From assembly GCF_000496695.1 (NCBI RefSeq), contig NZ_BAUJ01000060.1, forward strand, positions 1-33,537: a DNA stretch of 33,537 bases, written 5' to 3'. A model generated the notes under the pieces. The model saw only the letters and a list, made by a program, of their open reading frames with translations, was not told the origin of the DNA and searched no databases. Both the position numbers and the translations under genes were made by a program. Shown here one piece after another: positions 1-10,683 of this stretch. The DNA is from Vibrio halioticoli NBRC 102217. GTDB lineage: Bacteria; Pseudomonadota; Gammaproteobacteria; Enterobacterales; Vibrionaceae. Every line of letters starts with the position of its first letter. Position 1 is the first letter of the stretch.

Positions 1-73
1 ATCGAAAAATTCTGCCTTGTTCTCGAGCATTTTTCCTGCGCTAGTTCTGATCACTTACTTAGTGTGATTGGTA

Positions 74-529
74 TTACTTATTGGCCAGTTTGGCGATATT
101 ACGCAATCTCTGTTTTATGTTGTCCGGTGCTATTTCTGCCAGCATAGTTAAATTGTCGGCCGTGGCTTGCGAAAGCGGTGGACGAGAAGGGACGTCTTTT
201 TCTGCGACAAACAGTTGCTCACTTTTATAAAGCTCAGGGCTTACTTTTATTTCAATATTCACTAGGCGAGCAAATCCATGCTGGCGTAGTTGAGATAAAA
301 GATAGAGGCGATCATAGTTGAGCTTCATCATAATAGAGGCATTCGCCACCTCTAACACTAGTTGGCTATCTCGGCAATTGGCAACGCGGCAATAGCGTCT
401 AATTTCCTTTGGTAGCAACTCTAAGACAGTATTATTGAGTTTATTGATGGTGGCCGCGTGCTCTTGGATAGCGCCTAGCTTGGTATTTTTAATAACCTCT
501 TCGGTTAATGTAGGTCTATGGTCTCGCAC
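74..529 (-). CDS. dciA: DciA-family (DUF721) replicative helicase loader
   Basis: The 151-residue protein matches the DUF721/DciA family. It opens with the characteristic RDHRP segment. A KH-like domain follows over roughly residues 25-110 (NTVLELLPKEIRRYC, LVLEVANASIMMKLNYDR), then a charged tail. In bacteria without DnaC-type loaders, DciA interacts with the DnaB helicase and is needed for replication initiation; the V. cholerae protein is a studied example. The start appears to be GTG (529-527), with only a weak GAG upstream, so the start is moderately certain. The gene is divergent from secA, a neighbourhood I recall as usual for Vibrio. The identification rests on family resemblance; the loader role is inferred from family knowledge. 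Confidence 0.85.
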   Translation of the reverse strand: MRDHRPTLTEEVIKNTKLGAIQEHAATINKLNNTVLELLPKEIRRYCRVANCRDSQLVLEVANASIMMKLNYDRLYLLSQLRQHGFARLVNIEIKVSPELYKSEQLFVAEKDVPSRPPLSQATADNLTMLAEIAPDNIKQRLRNIAKLANK

Positions 530-812
530 AACTCAGCCCCAGAGAAGAATTTCTATGCAATTTTATCATGTTTGAACCCTTGATTCGCTTTATCTTTACC
601 CAGTTAACTAAAAAAAATAGAGGCTTGTTCAAACAAATTTAGTTTCTAATGGTCGGCAAGTTTAAAATTTCATACACTATAGCCCATTAAATCTAATTGA
701 AAGCTTGAAATTGCTTGCTTTGAACTCAATATCACTGAGTACTCGCTGAATAGATATATAGCCGAATAAGTATTTTGGGTCATAACGATCCACAACAAGA
801 GAAACAATAACA
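530..812. other. dciA-secA divergent intergenic region
   Basis: This stretch of 283 bases must hold the promoters of both dciA (-) and secA (+). It is AT-rich and contains a small dyad at 626-637 (TTGTT CA AACAA) and a possible -10 hexamer TACACT at 673-678 without a good -35. The only plus-strand ORFs I see are tiny (6 codons from 555, 13 codons from 647) and lack a Shine-Dalgarno. No SecM-like arrest peptide precedes secA. Confidence 0.5.
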
Positions 813-3539
813 ATGATAACTAAGCTACTGACAAAGGTAATTGGCAGTCGAAACGAGCGTACTCTTCGCCGTCTTCGTAAGATCGTTAAAGAGATCAATA
901 GTTACGAGCCTGATTATGACAAATTAAGTGACGAAGAACTAAAAGCTAAAACAGTTGAGTTTCGTCAGCGTTTAGAAAAAGGTGAAACACTAGAGCAACT
1001 ATTGCCTCATGCTTTTGCTACGGTACGTGAAGCCTCAAAACGTGTATATGGCATGCGTCACTTTGACGTGCAGTTAATCGGTGGCATGGTACTGAATGAC
1101 AGCGAAATTGCAGAGATGCGCACGGGTGAAGGTAAAACTTTAACTGCAACCCTTCCTGTTTACTTGAATGCTTTGACGGGTAAAGGCGTGCACGTCGTAA
1201 CAGTGAACGACTATCTAGCGAGTCGTGATGCTGAAACTAACCGTCCATTATTTGAATTCTTAGGAATGACAGTGGGCGTGAACATTCCGAACATGGCGCC
1301 GCCAGCGAAGAAAGAAGCCTACAAAGCTGACGTTCTTTACGGAACCAACAACGAATTTGGTTTTGACTACCTACGTGACAACATGGCGTTCCGTGCAGAA
1401 GACCGCGTGCAACGTGAACGTTTCTTCGCAGTAGTGGATGAGGTGGATTCCATCTTAATCGATGAGGCGCGTACACCGCTTATCATCTCAGGCCCTGCAG
1501 AAGACAGTTCAGATCTTTATACCCGCATCAATGTGTTGATCCCTAATCTGCAAAAGCAAGATAAAGAAGATAGCGAAGATTACCGTGGTGATGGTCACTA
1601 CACTTTGGATGAGAAATCTAAACAAGTGTACTTGACTGAAACCGGTCAAGAGTACGTTGAAGAATTGATGATTAAAAATGGCTTGATGGAAGAGGGTGAT
1701 ACTCTTTACTCACCAGCCAATATCAGCCTATTGCATCACGTCAATGCTGCACTACGTGCTCATGTACTGTTTGAACGTAACGTTGACTATATCGTTAATG
1801 AAGAAGGCGAAGTGGTTATCGTTGATGAGCACACTGGCCGTACAATGCCAGGTCGTCGTTGGTCTGAAGGTCTTCACCAAGCGGTAGAAGCAAAAGAAGG
1901 CGTTAAGATTCAAAACGAAAACCAAACGCTGGCATCAATTACCTTCCAGAACTATTTCCGTCTGTACGACAAACTGTCGGGCATGACAGGTACTGCTGAT
2001 ACTGAAGCGTTTGAGTTCCAGTCTATCTATGGCCTAGAAACTGTGGTTATCCCAACCAACAAACCTATGATTCGTAACGATATGCCAGATGTGGTTTACC
2101 GTACTGAAGAAGATAAGTTTGCGGCAATTATCGAAGATATTAAAGATCGCGTAAATGCAGGTCAGCCATCTTTGGTGGGTACAATCTCTATCGAAAAATC
2201 AGAGCTGTTATCTAACGCGCTGAAAGAAGCCAAGATCAAGCACAACGTTCTAAACGCAAAATTCCACGAACATGAAGCTGAAATCGTAGCGGGCGCTGGT
2301 ATGCCAGGTGCGGTAACAATTGCAACCAACATGGCCGGTCGTGGTACCGATATCGTGTTAGGTGGTAACTGGAAAGCGGAAGTTGAAGCATTAGAAAACC
2401 CAACAGATGAGCAAGTAGCAGAGATCAAACAAGAATGGCGCAAAGTCCATGATCAAGTTCTAGCATCGGGTGGTTTACACATTATTGGTACTGAACGTCA
2501 TGAATCTCGCCGTATCGATAACCAGCTACGTGGTCGTTCTGGTCGTCAGGGTGATGCAGGTTCTTCTCGATTCTATCTTTCAATGGAAGATTCTCTACTG
2601 CGCATTTTCACTTCAGATCGTATGGCTGGCCTAATTCAGTCTGGTATGGATGAAGGTGAAGCGATTGAAAGTAAGATGCTTTCTCGCTCAATTGAAAAAG
2701 CACAGCGTAAAGTGGAAGGTCGTAACTTCGATATTCGTAAACAGCTACTTGAATACGATGATGTTGCCAATGACCAACGTAAAGTTGTTTACGAGTTGCG
2801 TGATGAGTTGATGGAAGCTGATGACATCAGTGCAATGATCGAACATAACCGCGCTGATGTTGTTGAAAGCATCATTGACGAATACATTCCACCACAATCT
2901 ATTGAAGAAATGTGGGATGTTTCTGGTCTTGAGAAACGTCTAAAAACTGAGTTTGAATTAGAATTGCCTCTGCAAACTTGGTTAGATGAAGACGACAAAC
3001 TTTATGAAGAAGCATTGCGTGAGAAGATCTTAGCGGCAACAGTTGCTGTATACCAAGAGAAAGAAGAAGCGGTAGGTGCATCTGTACTACGTAACTTCGA
3101 AAAATCAGTAATGTTGCAATCTCTTGACGGACTTTGGAAAGAGCACTTGGCGGCAATGGATCATTTGCGTCAAGGTATCCATTTACGTGGTTACGCTCAA
3201 AAGAACCCGAAACAGGAATATAAGCGTGAGTCATTTGAATTGTTTGAAGGCCTACTTAATACTCTAAAATCTGACGTAGTGTCTATTTTGAGTAAAGTAC
3301 GTGTTCAACAGCAAGAAGAAGTTGAGCGTATGGAGCAACAGCGTCAAGCTCAAGCTGAAGCGGCGGCTCGCTTAGCAAAAGCTCAGCACCAAACCGCTGA
3401 AAACCAACTTGCTGGTGATGAACAACCGGCTGCGGCAGCGCAAACTCCGGTACGTAACGAGCAAAAAGTGGGTCGTAATGAACCGTGTCCTTGTGGCTCA
3501 GGTAAAAAATACAAGCAGTGTCATGGTAAAATTGCTTAG
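813..3539 (+). CDS. secA: Preprotein translocase ATPase SecA
   Basis: SecA is the ATPase motor that drives unfolded preproteins through SecYEG at the inner membrane. The 908-residue length is normal for the family. Visible landmarks are the Walker A motif MRTGEGKT with Lys108, the DEVD Walker B box starting at Asp209, the [15 protein letters not shown] segment, and the motif V/VI region [23 protein letters not shown] cut across nearby residues. The C-terminal zinc/SecB-binding tail has Cys892, Cys894, Cys903 and His904. A linker rich in Gln and Ala (about 830-885) precedes that tail. The start ATG follows an A-rich stretch with only a weak AAGAG ribosome site. Its N-terminus is collinear with E. 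coli SecA, which supports the start. The gene is monocistronic, with a terminator at its 3' end. Confidence 0.99.
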   Translation: MITKLLTKVIGSRNERTLRRLRKIVKEINSYEPDYDKLSDEELKAKTVEFRQRLEKGETLEQLLPHAFATVREASKRVYGMRHFDVQLIGGMVLNDSEIAEMRTGEGKTLTATLPVYLNALTGKGVHVVTVNDYLASRDAETNRPLFEFLGMTVGVNIPNMAPPAKKEAYKADVLYGTNNEFGFDYLRDNMAFRAEDRVQRERFFAVVDEVDSILIDEARTPLIISGPAEDSSDLYTRINVLIPNLQKQDKEDSEDYRGDGHYTLDEKSKQVYLTETGQEYVEELMIKNGLMEEGDTLYSPANISLLHHVNAALRAHVLFERNVDYIVNEEGEVVIVDEHTGRTMPGRRWSEGLHQAVEAKEGVKIQNENQTLASITFQNYFRLYDKLSGMTGTADTEAFEFQSIYGLETVVIPTNKPMIRNDMPDVVYRTEEDKFAAIIEDIKDRVNAGQPSLVGTISIEKSELLSNALKEAKIKHNVLNAKFHEHEAEIVAGAGMPGAVTIATNMAGRGTDIVLGGNWKAEVEALENPTDEQVAEIKQEWRKVHDQVLASGGLHIIGTERHESRRIDNQLRGRSGRQGDAGSSRFYLSMEDSLLRIFTSDRMAGLIQSGMDEGEAIESKMLSRSIEKAQRKVEGRNFDIRKQLLEYDDVANDQRKVVYELRDELMEADDISAMIEHNRADVVESIIDEYIPPQSIEEMWDVSGLEKRLKTEFELELPLQTWLDEDDKLYEEALREKILAATVAVYQEKEEAVGASVLRNFEKSVMLQSLDGLWKEHLAAMDHLRQGIHLRGYAQKNPKQEYKRESFELFEGLLNTLKSDVVSILSKVRVQQQEEVERMEQQRQAQAEAAARLAKAQHQTAENQLAGDEQPAAAAQTPVRNEQKVGRNEPCPCGSGKKYKQCHGKIA

Positions 3540-3571
3540 TTATTCACTTTGTGAGTGATGGAATAAAATAA

Positions 3572-3598
3572 AAAGAGTCGCTGATGCGGCTCTTTTTT
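3572..3598 (+). terminator. Intrinsic terminator after secA
   Basis: AAGAGTCGC, a TGAT loop and GCGGCTCTT form a stem of about 8 bp with one G-U pair, followed by seven T residues. It separates secA from mutT. Confidence 0.9.
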
Positions 3599-3617
3599 TA
3601 CGTGTAGAGAGGAATGA

Positions 3618-4013
3618 ATGAAAAGAGTTCATATTGTTGCTGGCATCATCTTCAACCCTGAAAAAAAACAAATCTATATAACAAAGCGTCCAGATCATGC
3701 ACATAAAGGTGGTTTTTGGGAGTTTCCCGGTGGCAAGGTCGAACAGAATGAATCAGCCGCTGATGCTATCGAAAGGGAGTTGTTTGAAGAGATAGGAATT
3801 TGTCAGTTAGAGAGTGAAGTGTTTCAACATTTTGACTTTGATTACAGTGATAAAGCCCTGAGTTTTGATTTTTTTGTTGTGCATAGTTTTCAAGGCACGC
3901 CTTTTGGCAAAGAAGGGCAACAAGGACAGTGGGTTAACGTTGCTGATTTAGCTAATTACGCTTTTCCTGAAGCGAATATTCCGGTGGTAAAATCAGTGAT
4001 GCAGCACTTTTAA
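3618..4013 (+). CDS. mutT: 8-oxo-dGTP diphosphatase MutT
   Basis: This Nudix hydrolase removes 8-oxo-dGTP from the nucleotide pool and so prevents A:T to C:G transversions. The 131-residue protein has a perfect Nudix box (GX5EX7REUXEEXGU) at residues 39-61: Gly39, Glu45, Arg53-Glu54, Glu57-Glu58 and Gly60. The N-terminal VHIVAGII strand and the WEFPGGK stretch match MutT itself rather than other Nudix families. A GAGAGGA ribosome site lies a few bases before the ATG. The gene sits between the secA terminator and dapB. In many gammaproteobacteria mutT follows secA, so the context agrees. Confidence 0.96.
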   Translation: MKRVHIVAGIIFNPEKKQIYITKRPDHAHKGGFWEFPGGKVEQNESAADAIERELFEEIGICQLESEVFQHFDFDYSDKALSFDFFVVHSFQGTPFGKEGQQGQWVNVADLANYAFPEANIPVVKSVMQHF

Positions 4014-4062
4014 AGCTATCTGTGAATTGGCTGGATTCTAAACTGTGATTCAGATACATTAA

Positions 4063-4905
<843 letters not shown>

Positions 4906-4908
4906 TAA

Positions 4909-4937
4909 AACGCCAGCAGATGCTGGCGTTTTTTTTG
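4909..4937 (+). terminator. Intrinsic terminator after dapB
   Basis: AACGCCAGCA and TGCTGGCGTT are perfect complements separated by GA, so the physical loop is 4-6 bases. A run of T residues follows. Confidence 0.93.
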
Positions 4938-5047
4938 CATAAAATTATCTAGCAACATTTGTTTGTAAATGAATGACTTTATATGATCTTTTATCGTGTT
5001 TGGTGTGATATTTAACTGAAGTTACTTATTTGATCGGTTAAATCTTG

Positions 5048-5063
5048 AGGGTAACGTTTTCTA
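5048..5063 (+). promoter_or_regulatory. Possible PurR-type operator far upstream of carA
   Basis: AGGGTAACGTTTTCTA matches 9 of the 12 defined bases of the PurR consensus ANGCAANCGNTTNCNT, including the central CG and the right half. It also overlaps an inverted repeat, ACGTTTTC (5054-5061) with GAAAACGT (5070-5077). E. coli carAB is repressed by PurR from a site well upstream of its first promoter. Here the site would lie about 200 bp upstream of the predicted start. The left half is degenerate, so this is tentative. Confidence 0.35.
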
Positions 5064-5227
5064 TTTCTCGAAAACGTATTTTCACTGATGACTGGTGCGC
5101 TTTTCCTATCTGTAGTTGAGAATGACTGTTAATTATCATTTTATATACAGGTTAAGTTTTGTTTTTAGGGGTTTCATATTCTAAACAAGCACTGATAGTA
5201 AAAAAACACTTTTTATTGGTCGTTTAA

Positions 5228-5256
5228 TTGACAATATTACACTGCATCATTAGAAT
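5228..5256 (+). promoter_or_regulatory. Sigma-70 promoter for carAB
   Basis: A perfect -35 TTGACA (5228-5233), a 17-base spacer and a -10 TAGAAT (5251-5256) predict transcription starting near 5263, leaving a leader of about 100 bases. The rest of the 425-base dapB-carA gap (4938-5362) holds the PurR-like and ArgR-like sites and no convincing ORF. Confidence 0.8.
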
Positions 5257-5314
5257 GCCGTCAATTTGTCTGAGTTCAGCAAATGTGACCTGTCTCTACA
5301 ATAGAGAAGGCGCT

Positions 5315-5337
5315 TGAAATTTAATTTATTAATTTCA
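5315..5337. promoter_or_regulatory. Possible ArgR operator before carA
   Basis: TGAAATT (5315-5321) and AATTTCA (5331-5337) form a 7-bp inverted repeat with a 9-base AT-only centre. ArgR boxes are AT-rich palindromes of the TGAAT-n4-ATTCA type, and E. coli carAB has them at its downstream, arginine-regulated promoter. A possible -10 (TACAAT, 5297-5302) lies just upstream. The arm spacing is wider than a single canonical box, so the assignment is tentative. Confidence 0.35.
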
Positions 5338-5362
5338 CATATTTATTTGTTTGGAGGTTGTC

Positions 5363-6502
5363 TTGAATAAGCCAGCAATATTGGTCCTAGAAGATGGGAC
5401 TGTGTTCCGTGGTATCGCGATTGGAGCTGAAGGCTCTGCAATTGGAGAAGTTGTTTTTAATACCTCGATGACGGGGTATCAAGAAATTCTTACTGATCCA
5501 TCCTATTCTCAACAAATCGTTACTCTTACTTACCCTCACATTGGCAATACCGGAACTAACTCCGAAGATGAAGAATCTACTTCTATTCATGCTCAAGGCC
5601 TTGTGATTCGCGACCTTCCTATCATCGCTTCTAATTTCCGCAGTGAACAAACACTTTCTGAATACCTTAAATCTCAAAACATTGTAGGTATAGCGGATAT
5701 CGATACACGTAAACTGACTCGTATTTTACGCGAGAAGGGTGCGCAAAACGGTTGTGTTGTTGCGGGTAATAACCTTGACGAAGCTTTGGCACTGGCAAAA
5801 GCGAAAGATTTCCCTGGCCTAAAAGGCATGGATCTTGCGAAAGAAGTGACAACCAAAGAAACCTACCAATGGAAACAAGGTTCTTGGACGCTTACAGGTG
5901 GTCTTCCTGAAGCGAAAGATGACTCTGAACTGCCATACCATGTTGTCGCTTATGATTTCGGTGCTAAACGTAACATCTTACGTATGCTTGTTGATCGTGG
6001 CTGTCGCCTAACTGTTGTTCCTGCTGAAACTTCAGCGGAAGACGTATTAGCGCTGAACCCAGATGGTGTATTCCTATCAAACGGTCCTGGTGACCCTGCT
6101 CCTTGTACTTATGCAATTGAAGCAACTAAAACTTTCCTAGATAAAGGCCTACCTATCTTTGGTATTTGTCTTGGTCACCAAATTCTAGCTTTGGCTTCTG
6201 GTGCGACAACAGTGAAGATGAAGTTTGGTCATCACGGTGCTAACCACCCGGTTAAAGACCTTGATCGCAACGTAGTAATGATTACTTCTCAGAACCACGG
6301 TTTTGCGGCTGACGAAGAGACGCTACCTGCTAACTTACGTGCAACGCATAAATCTCTATTTGATGGTTCATTGCAAGGTATTCACCGTACAGATAAGCCA
6401 GCGTTTAGCTTCCAGGGTCACCCTGAAGCAAGTCCTGGTCCACATGATGCGGCACCACTATTTGACCATTTCATTGACCTGATTAAAGAACATAAAGCGT
6501 AA
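5363..6502 (+). CDS. carA: Carbamoyl-phosphate synthase small subunit CarA
   Basis: CarA is the glutamine amidotransferase subunit. It hydrolyses glutamine and passes ammonia to CarB for carbamoyl phosphate, the precursor of arginine and pyrimidines. I choose TTG 5363 as start because GGAGG (5353-5357) sits directly before it; the longer frame from 5351 would begin inside the ribosome site. The 379-residue product then places the catalytic triad at Cys269 (GICLGHQ), His353 and Glu355 (GHPEASPGP), the same numbers as in E. coli CarA, which also starts at UUG. The N-terminal small domain covers about residues 1-150 and the class I GATase domain about 190-379. The bases just before the start are complementary to the carB 3' UTR RNA described separately. 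Confidence 0.98.
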   Translation: MNKPAILVLEDGTVFRGIAIGAEGSAIGEVVFNTSMTGYQEILTDPSYSQQIVTLTYPHIGNTGTNSEDEESTSIHAQGLVIRDLPIIASNFRSEQTLSEYLKSQNIVGIADIDTRKLTRILREKGAQNGCVVAGNNLDEALALAKAKDFPGLKGMDLAKEVTTKETYQWKQGSWTLTGGLPEAKDDSELPYHVVAYDFGAKRNILRMLVDRGCRLTVVPAETSAEDVLALNPDGVFLSNGPGDPAPCTYAIEATKTFLDKGLPIFGICLGHQILALASGATTVKMKFGHHGANHPVKDLDRNVVMITSQNHGFAADEETLPANLRATHKSLFDGSLQGIHRTDKPAFSFQGHPEASPGPHDAAPLFDHFIDLIKEHKA

Positions 6503-6519
6503 GTTGGAGTAGAGAGAAA

Positions 6520-9500
6520 ATGCCAAAACGTAATGACATAAAAAGCATTCTAATTTTAGGTGCTGGCCCGATCGTTATCGGTCAGGCGTGTGAGTTTGAC
6601 TACTCTGGCGCACAAGCGTGTAAAGCTCTTCGTGAAGAAGGCTACCGAGTAATTCTAGTTAACTCAAACCCTGCAACAATCATGACTGACCCAGAGATGG
6701 CCGATGCAACTTACATCGAACCAATCCAATGGGAAGTTGTACGCAACATCATTGCTAAAGAACGCCCTGATGCAGTATTGCCTACTATGGGTGGTCAAAC
6801 AGCACTTAACTGTGCCCTAGACCTAGAAAAGTACGGTGTTCTATCTGAGTTTAATGTTGAGATGATTGGCGCAACTGCTGATGCTATCGACAAAGCCGAA
6901 GACCGTTCTCGCTTTGATAAAGCGATGAAATCCATTGGCCTAGAGTGTCCTAATGCGGATACTGCTAAGAGCATGGAAGAAGCGTACAAAGTACTAGAAA
7001 TGGTTGGCTTCCCTTGTATCATCCGTCCATCATTCACTATGGGTGGTACTGGTGGCGGTATCGCGTACAACAAAGAAGAATTTGAAGAAATTTGTCGTCG
7101 CGGTCTAGATCTTTCACCAACCAATGAGCTTCTAATCGATGAATCTCTAATTGGTTGGAAAGAGTACGAGATGGAAGTGGTTCGTGATAAAGCGGACAAC
7201 TGCATCATCGTTTGTGCGATTGAAAACTTTGACCCTATGGGTATTCACACTGGTGACTCAATCACAGTGGCTCCAGCACAAACGCTAACTGACAAAGAAT
7301 ACCAATTGATGCGTAACGCATCTCTTGCGGTACTGCGTGAAATCGGCGTAGAAACAGGTGGTTCAAACGTACAGTTTGGTATCAACCCGAAAGATGGCCG
7401 TATGGTTATCATCGAGATGAACCCACGTGTATCTCGCTCTTCAGCTCTAGCTTCTAAAGCGACCGGTTTCCCAATCGCTAAGATTGCAGCGAAACTGGCA
7501 GTAGGCTTCACGCTAGACGAATTGATGAATGACATCACTGGCGGCGCAACACCAGCCTCATTCGAACCAACTATCGATTACGTAGTTACTAAGATCCCTC
7601 GTTTTAACTTCGAGAAATTTGCCGGTGCTAATGACCGTCTAACTACACAGATGAAATCTGTGGGTGAAGTTATGGCTATTGGTCGTAACCAACAAGAGTC
7701 TCTACAAAAAGCATTGCGTGGCCTAGAAGTTGGCGCAACAGGTTTTGACGAAATGGTTGACCTTGATGCTCCTGACGCACTGACTAAGATTCGTTACGAG
7801 CTTAAAGAAGCAGGCGCAGAGCGTATCTGGTACATCGCTGACGCATTCCGTGCCGGCATGTCAGTTGACGGCGTATTCAACCTAACGGCAATTGACCGTT
7901 GGTACCTAGTTCAAATCGAAGAAATCGTTAAGCTTGAACAACAAGTTAAAGCGAACGGTTTTGCGGGTCTAAACAAAGACGCACTAAATCAACTGAAACG
8001 TAAAGGCTTCGCAGATGCTCGTCTGTCTAAGATCCTTGGCGTTGCAGAAAGCGAAATTCGTCGTCTACGTGACCAATACGAAATTCACCCTGTTTACAAA
8101 CGCGTAGATACTTGTGCGGCTGAATTCTCTTCAGATACGGCTTACATGTACTCATCTTACGATGACGAGTGTGAAGCAAACCCAACCGATAAAGACAAGA
8201 TCATGATCTTAGGTGGCGGTCCAAACCGTATCGGCCAAGGCATCGAATTTGACTACTGTTGTGTACACGCATCACTAGCACTACGTGAAGATGGCTTTGA
8301 GACTATCATGGTTAACTGTAACCCTGAGACTGTTTCTACAGACTACGATACGTCTGACCGTTTGTACTTCGAACCAGTAACTCTGGAAGATGTATTGGCT
8401 ATCGCTCGTGTAGAGAAGCCTAAAGGCGTTATCGTACAATACGGTGGTCAAACTCCACTGAAATTGGCTCGTGCTCTAGAAGCCGCTGGCGTACCTATCA
8501 TTGGTACTAGCCCTGACGCTATCGACCGCGCCGAAGACCGTGAGCGTTTCCAAGTTGCTGTTGACCGTTTAGGTCTTCTACAACCACAAAATGCGACAGT
8601 AACAACAATGGAACAAGCGATTGAGAAGTCGCGTGAAATTGGTTACCCGCTAGTTGTACGTCCTTCTTACGTACTTGGTGGTCGTGCGATGGAAATCGTA
8701 TACGATGAGCAAGACTTACGTCGTTACTTTAACGAAGCAGTTAGCGTTTCAAACGAATCTCCTGTACTACTTGATAGCTTCCTTGATGATGCCGTTGAAG
8801 TAGACGTTGATGCCATTTGTGACGGTGAGCGCGTAGTGATCGGCGGTATCATGGAACACATCGAACAAGCGGGCGTTCACTCTGGTGACTCTGCATGTTC
8901 ACTTCCTGCTTATACGTTAAGCCAAGAAATCCAAGATGTGATGCGTGAGCAAGTTGAGAAACTGGCGTTTGAGCTAGGTGTTCGTGGTCTAATGAACACG
9001 CAGTTTGCGGTTAAGAACAATGAAGTATACCTAATCGAAGTTAACCCTCGTGCAGCGCGTACTATCCCATTTGTTTCTAAAGCAACAGGCGCTCCAATTG
9101 CTAAGATTGCCGCTCGCGTAATGGCTGGTCAATCTCTAGAAGCTCAAGGCTTCACTAAAGAAGTGATTCCACCATACTACTCTGTTAAAGAAGTGGTTCT
9201 ACCGTTCAACAAATTCCCTGGTGTTGACCCACTATTGGGCCCTGAGATGCGTTCAACTGGTGAAGTGATGGGTGTTGGCGCAACATTTGCTGAAGCGTAC
9301 GCTAAAGCAGAACTTGGTTGTGGCCATGTATACCCTGAAGGTGGTCGTGCACTGCTTTCTGTTCGTGAAGGTGACAAAGAGCGTGTTGTTGACTTAGCAT
9401 CGAAGCTAACCAAATTAGGTTACCATTTAGATGCGACTCACGGTACAGCGGTTATCCTTGGTGAAGCAGGTATCAACCCTCGTCTAGTGAACAAAGTACA

Positions 9501-9750
9501 TGAAGGTCGTCCTCATATTCTTGACCGTATCAAGAACAATGAATACACCTACATTGTAAACACAGCAGCGGGTCGTCAAGCGATTGAAGACTCAAAAGTA
9601 CTACGTCGTGGTGCTCTTGCTGAGAAAGTAAACTACACCACAACGCTAAACGCTGCATTTGCAACTTGTATGGCTCATACTGCGGACGCTAAAACTAGCG
9701 TAACTTCAGTACAAGAACTACACGCAAAAGTGAAAGCAAGCTTAGCGTAA
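6520..9750 (+). CDS. carB: Carbamoyl-phosphate synthase large subunit CarB
   Basis: CarB makes carbamoyl phosphate from bicarbonate, ammonia and two ATP. The 1076-residue protein has two homologous synthetase halves, each opening with a pre-ATP-grasp Rossmann segment ([22 protein letters not shown] near residue 10, cut; [21 protein letters not shown] near 560, cut). Each half has an ATP-grasp core ([17 protein letters not shown] near 168; [17 protein letters not shown] near 712). The C-terminal MGS-like allosteric domain covers about 935-1076 and binds effectors such as ornithine and UMP in E. coli. The gene lies 17 bases after carA with a GGAG site, so the two form one operon. Its 3' UTR appears to encode a small RNA. 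Confidence 0.98.
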   Translation: MPKRNDIKSILILGAGPIVIGQACEFDYSGAQACKALREEGYRVILVNSNPATIMTDPEMADATYIEPIQWEVVRNIIAKERPDAVLPTMGGQTALNCALDLEKYGVLSEFNVEMIGATADAIDKAEDRSRFDKAMKSIGLECPNADTAKSMEEAYKVLEMVGFPCIIRPSFTMGGTGGGIAYNKEEFEEICRRGLDLSPTNELLIDESLIGWKEYEMEVVRDKADNCIIVCAIENFDPMGIHTGDSITVAPAQTLTDKEYQLMRNASLAVLREIGVETGGSNVQFGINPKDGRMVIIEMNPRVSRSSALASKATGFPIAKIAAKLAVGFTLDELMNDITGGATPASFEPTIDYVVTKIPRFNFEKFAGANDRLTTQMKSVGEVMAIGRNQQESLQKALRGLEVGATGFDEMVDLDAPDALTKIRYELKEAGAERIWYIADAFRAGMSVDGVFNLTAIDRWYLVQIEEIVKLEQQVKANGFAGLNKDALNQLKRKGFADARLSKILGVAESEIRRLRDQYEIHPVYKRVDTCAAEFSSDTAYMYSSYDDECEANPTDKDKIMILGGGPNRIGQGIEFDYCCVHASLALREDGFETIMVNCNPETVSTDYDTSDRLYFEPVTLEDVLAIARVEKPKGVIVQYGGQTPLKLARALEAAGVPIIGTSPDAIDRAEDRERFQVAVDRLGLLQPQNATVTTMEQAIEKSREIGYPLVVRPSYVLGGRAMEIVYDEQDLRRYFNEAVSVSNESPVLLDSFLDDAVEVDVDAICDGERVVIGGIMEHIEQAGVHSGDSACSLPAYTLSQEIQDVMREQVEKLAFELGVRGLMNTQFAVKNNEVYLIEVNPRAARTIPFVSKATGAPIAKIAARVMAGQSLEAQGFTKEVIPPYYSVKEVVLPFNKFPGVDPLLGPEMRSTGEVMGVGATFAEAYAKAELGCGHVYPEGGRALLSVREGDKERVVDLASKLTKLGYHLDATHGTAVILGEAGINPRLVNKVHEGRPHILDRIKNNEYTYIVNTAAGRQAIEDSKVLRRGALAEKVNYTTTLNAAFATCMAHTADAKTSVTSVQELHAKVKASLA

Positions 9751-9764
9751 CAACAAACTTTAAA

Positions 9765-9836
9765 AATAATAATCAGGCGGGGGTATTGCTCCCGTCATGA
9801 CAACCTCATTTGCCCGCTTTTATAGCGGGCTTTTTT
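9765..9836 (+). ncRNA. carZ: CarZ-like small RNA from the carAB 3' UTR
   Basis: Just after the carB stop, an AU-rich stretch leads into a hairpin at 9778-9794 (CGGGGG, loop TATTG, CTCCCG). A single-stranded segment (9795-9811) follows, then a strong terminator. This hairpin-seed-terminator plan is typical of Hfq-dependent RNAs cut from 3' UTRs. In V. cholerae the RNA CarZ is released from the carAB 3' UTR by RNase E and represses carA. Here the segment GACAACCTC (9799-9807) is a perfect 9-base complement of carA 5354-5362, the Shine-Dalgarno region up to the start codon. After one mismatch, three more pairs follow. The 5' end is a guess placed in the AU-rich cleavage-like stretch. Confidence 0.75.
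9812..9836 (+). terminator. Intrinsic terminator of carAB and the CarZ-like RNA
   Basis: GCCCGC, loop TTTTATA, GCGGGC, then six T residues. Confidence 0.95.
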
Positions 9837-9874
9837 GTGTTTATAGTTATTCGATATAGCCACTTGATATAGCT

Positions 9875-9882
9875 ACATCAAT
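9875..9882. repeat. Left 8-bp target-site duplication of the IS66 element
   Basis: ACATCAAT flanks the left terminal repeat and is repeated exactly at 12247-12254. Eight bases is the usual duplication length for the IS66 family. Confidence 0.93.
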
Positions 9883-9904
9883 GTAAGCGAGTCATAAACC
9901 CCGC
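9883..9904 (+). repeat. Left terminal inverted repeat of the IS66 element
   Basis: It begins GTAAGCGAGTCATAAACCC and matches the reverse complement of the right end at 15 of the first 19 positions. Confidence 0.88.
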
Positions 9905-9962
9905 ATTCTAATCGCCTAGAACAAATAATAAGATCAAGTCTCCAACCATGAGGAGATTTGAA

Positions 9963-10274
9963 ATGGGTATACGACGCACCACCCAAGAGTGGCAAACGCT
10001 TATCGAGCAATCTGAATCGAGCTCATTGTCAACACTTGCATTTTGTAAGCTCAAGGAAGTCAATCCTTCAACGTTTTATGCCAAACGTAAACAACTCAAC
10101 AAAACTGAGGTTTATCAAGGCTTCGTGAGAGCTGAAGTCGTCGAAATGACGACGAAGTATCAAGCTCAAATTGCAACGGCTAACATGACACTGCTCGTTA
10201 ATGATGTTGAGTTAAGCATTCCACAAGGCACGCCAGTGGCCTATCTCGCAGAGCTTATCGGTGCGTTATCATGA
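9963..10274 (+). CDS. tnpA: IS66 accessory protein TnpA
   Basis: This is the first ORF of the IS66 cassette, a 103-residue protein required together with TnpB and TnpC for transposition in the family. The N-terminal half (EWQTLIEQSESSSLSTLAF, then NPSTFYAKRKQL) looks like the helix-turn-helix segment typical of this ORF. I choose ATG 9963 because AGGAG at 9951-9955 lies 7 bases before it; the ATG at 9948 would overlap that site. The 3' end overlaps tnpB by four bases (ATGA), which suggests translational coupling. Confidence 0.88.
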   Translation: MGIRRTTQEWQTLIEQSESSSLSTLAFCKLKEVNPSTFYAKRKQLNKTEVYQGFVRAEVVEMTTKYQAQIATANMTLLVNDVELSIPQGTPVAYLAELIGALS

Positions 10275-10624
10275 AACGTATGCTCAGCGCACCAGTGGTT
10301 TACCTGTATCGTGAGAGTGTCGATTTTAGAAAGTCCATTAACGGCCTCGCTGCGATTATTGAAAGTGACACCGACTTATCTTTGGGGAGTGGTGCACTGT
10401 TCCTGTTCACCAACAAACAGCGCGATAAAATCAAAGTATTGTACTGGGATAAAACAGGCTTTGCTCTTTGGTACAAGCGCCTCGAAAAAGCCAAGTACAA
10501 GTGGCCTACACAAGAGAAAAATGAGGTGTTTACCCTCACTCAATTCGAGCTTGATAGACTGCTTTCTGGCTTCACGATTATCGGCCATAAACCCGTTAAA
10601 ATAAACAATCTCACAATGACTTAA
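10271..10624 (+). CDS. tnpB: IS66 accessory protein TnpB (IS66 Orf2 family)
   Basis: The 117-residue protein has the highly conserved IS66 Orf2 core: DFRKSINGLAAIIE, GALFLFTNKQRDKIKVLYWDKTGFALWYKRLE and KYKWP. The family is always found beside the IS66 transposase; its biochemical role is not established. The start codon overlaps the tnpA stop in ATGA. A 59-base gap with a TATAAT hexamer (10671-10676) separates it from tnpC, which has no strong ribosome site of its own. Confidence 0.95.
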   Translation: MKRMLSAPVVYLYRESVDFRKSINGLAAIIESDTDLSLGSGALFLFTNKQRDKIKVLYWDKTGFALWYKRLEKAKYKWPTQEKNEVFTLTQFELDRLLSGFTIIGHKPVKINNLTMT

Positions 10625-10683
10625 ACGATAATAAAGCCTTATCTACCAAGCATTAACGGCATGATTTTAGTATAATAAATACC

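Noticed and set aside
530..812. SecM-like arrest peptide upstream of secA
   Set aside because: No plus-strand ORF of suitable length with a signal sequence exists in the gap.
677..898. 73-codon minus-strand frame between dciA and secA
   Set aside because: It runs into the secA 5' end, has no ribosome site and low-complexity Arg/Val/Ile content; a shadow frame.
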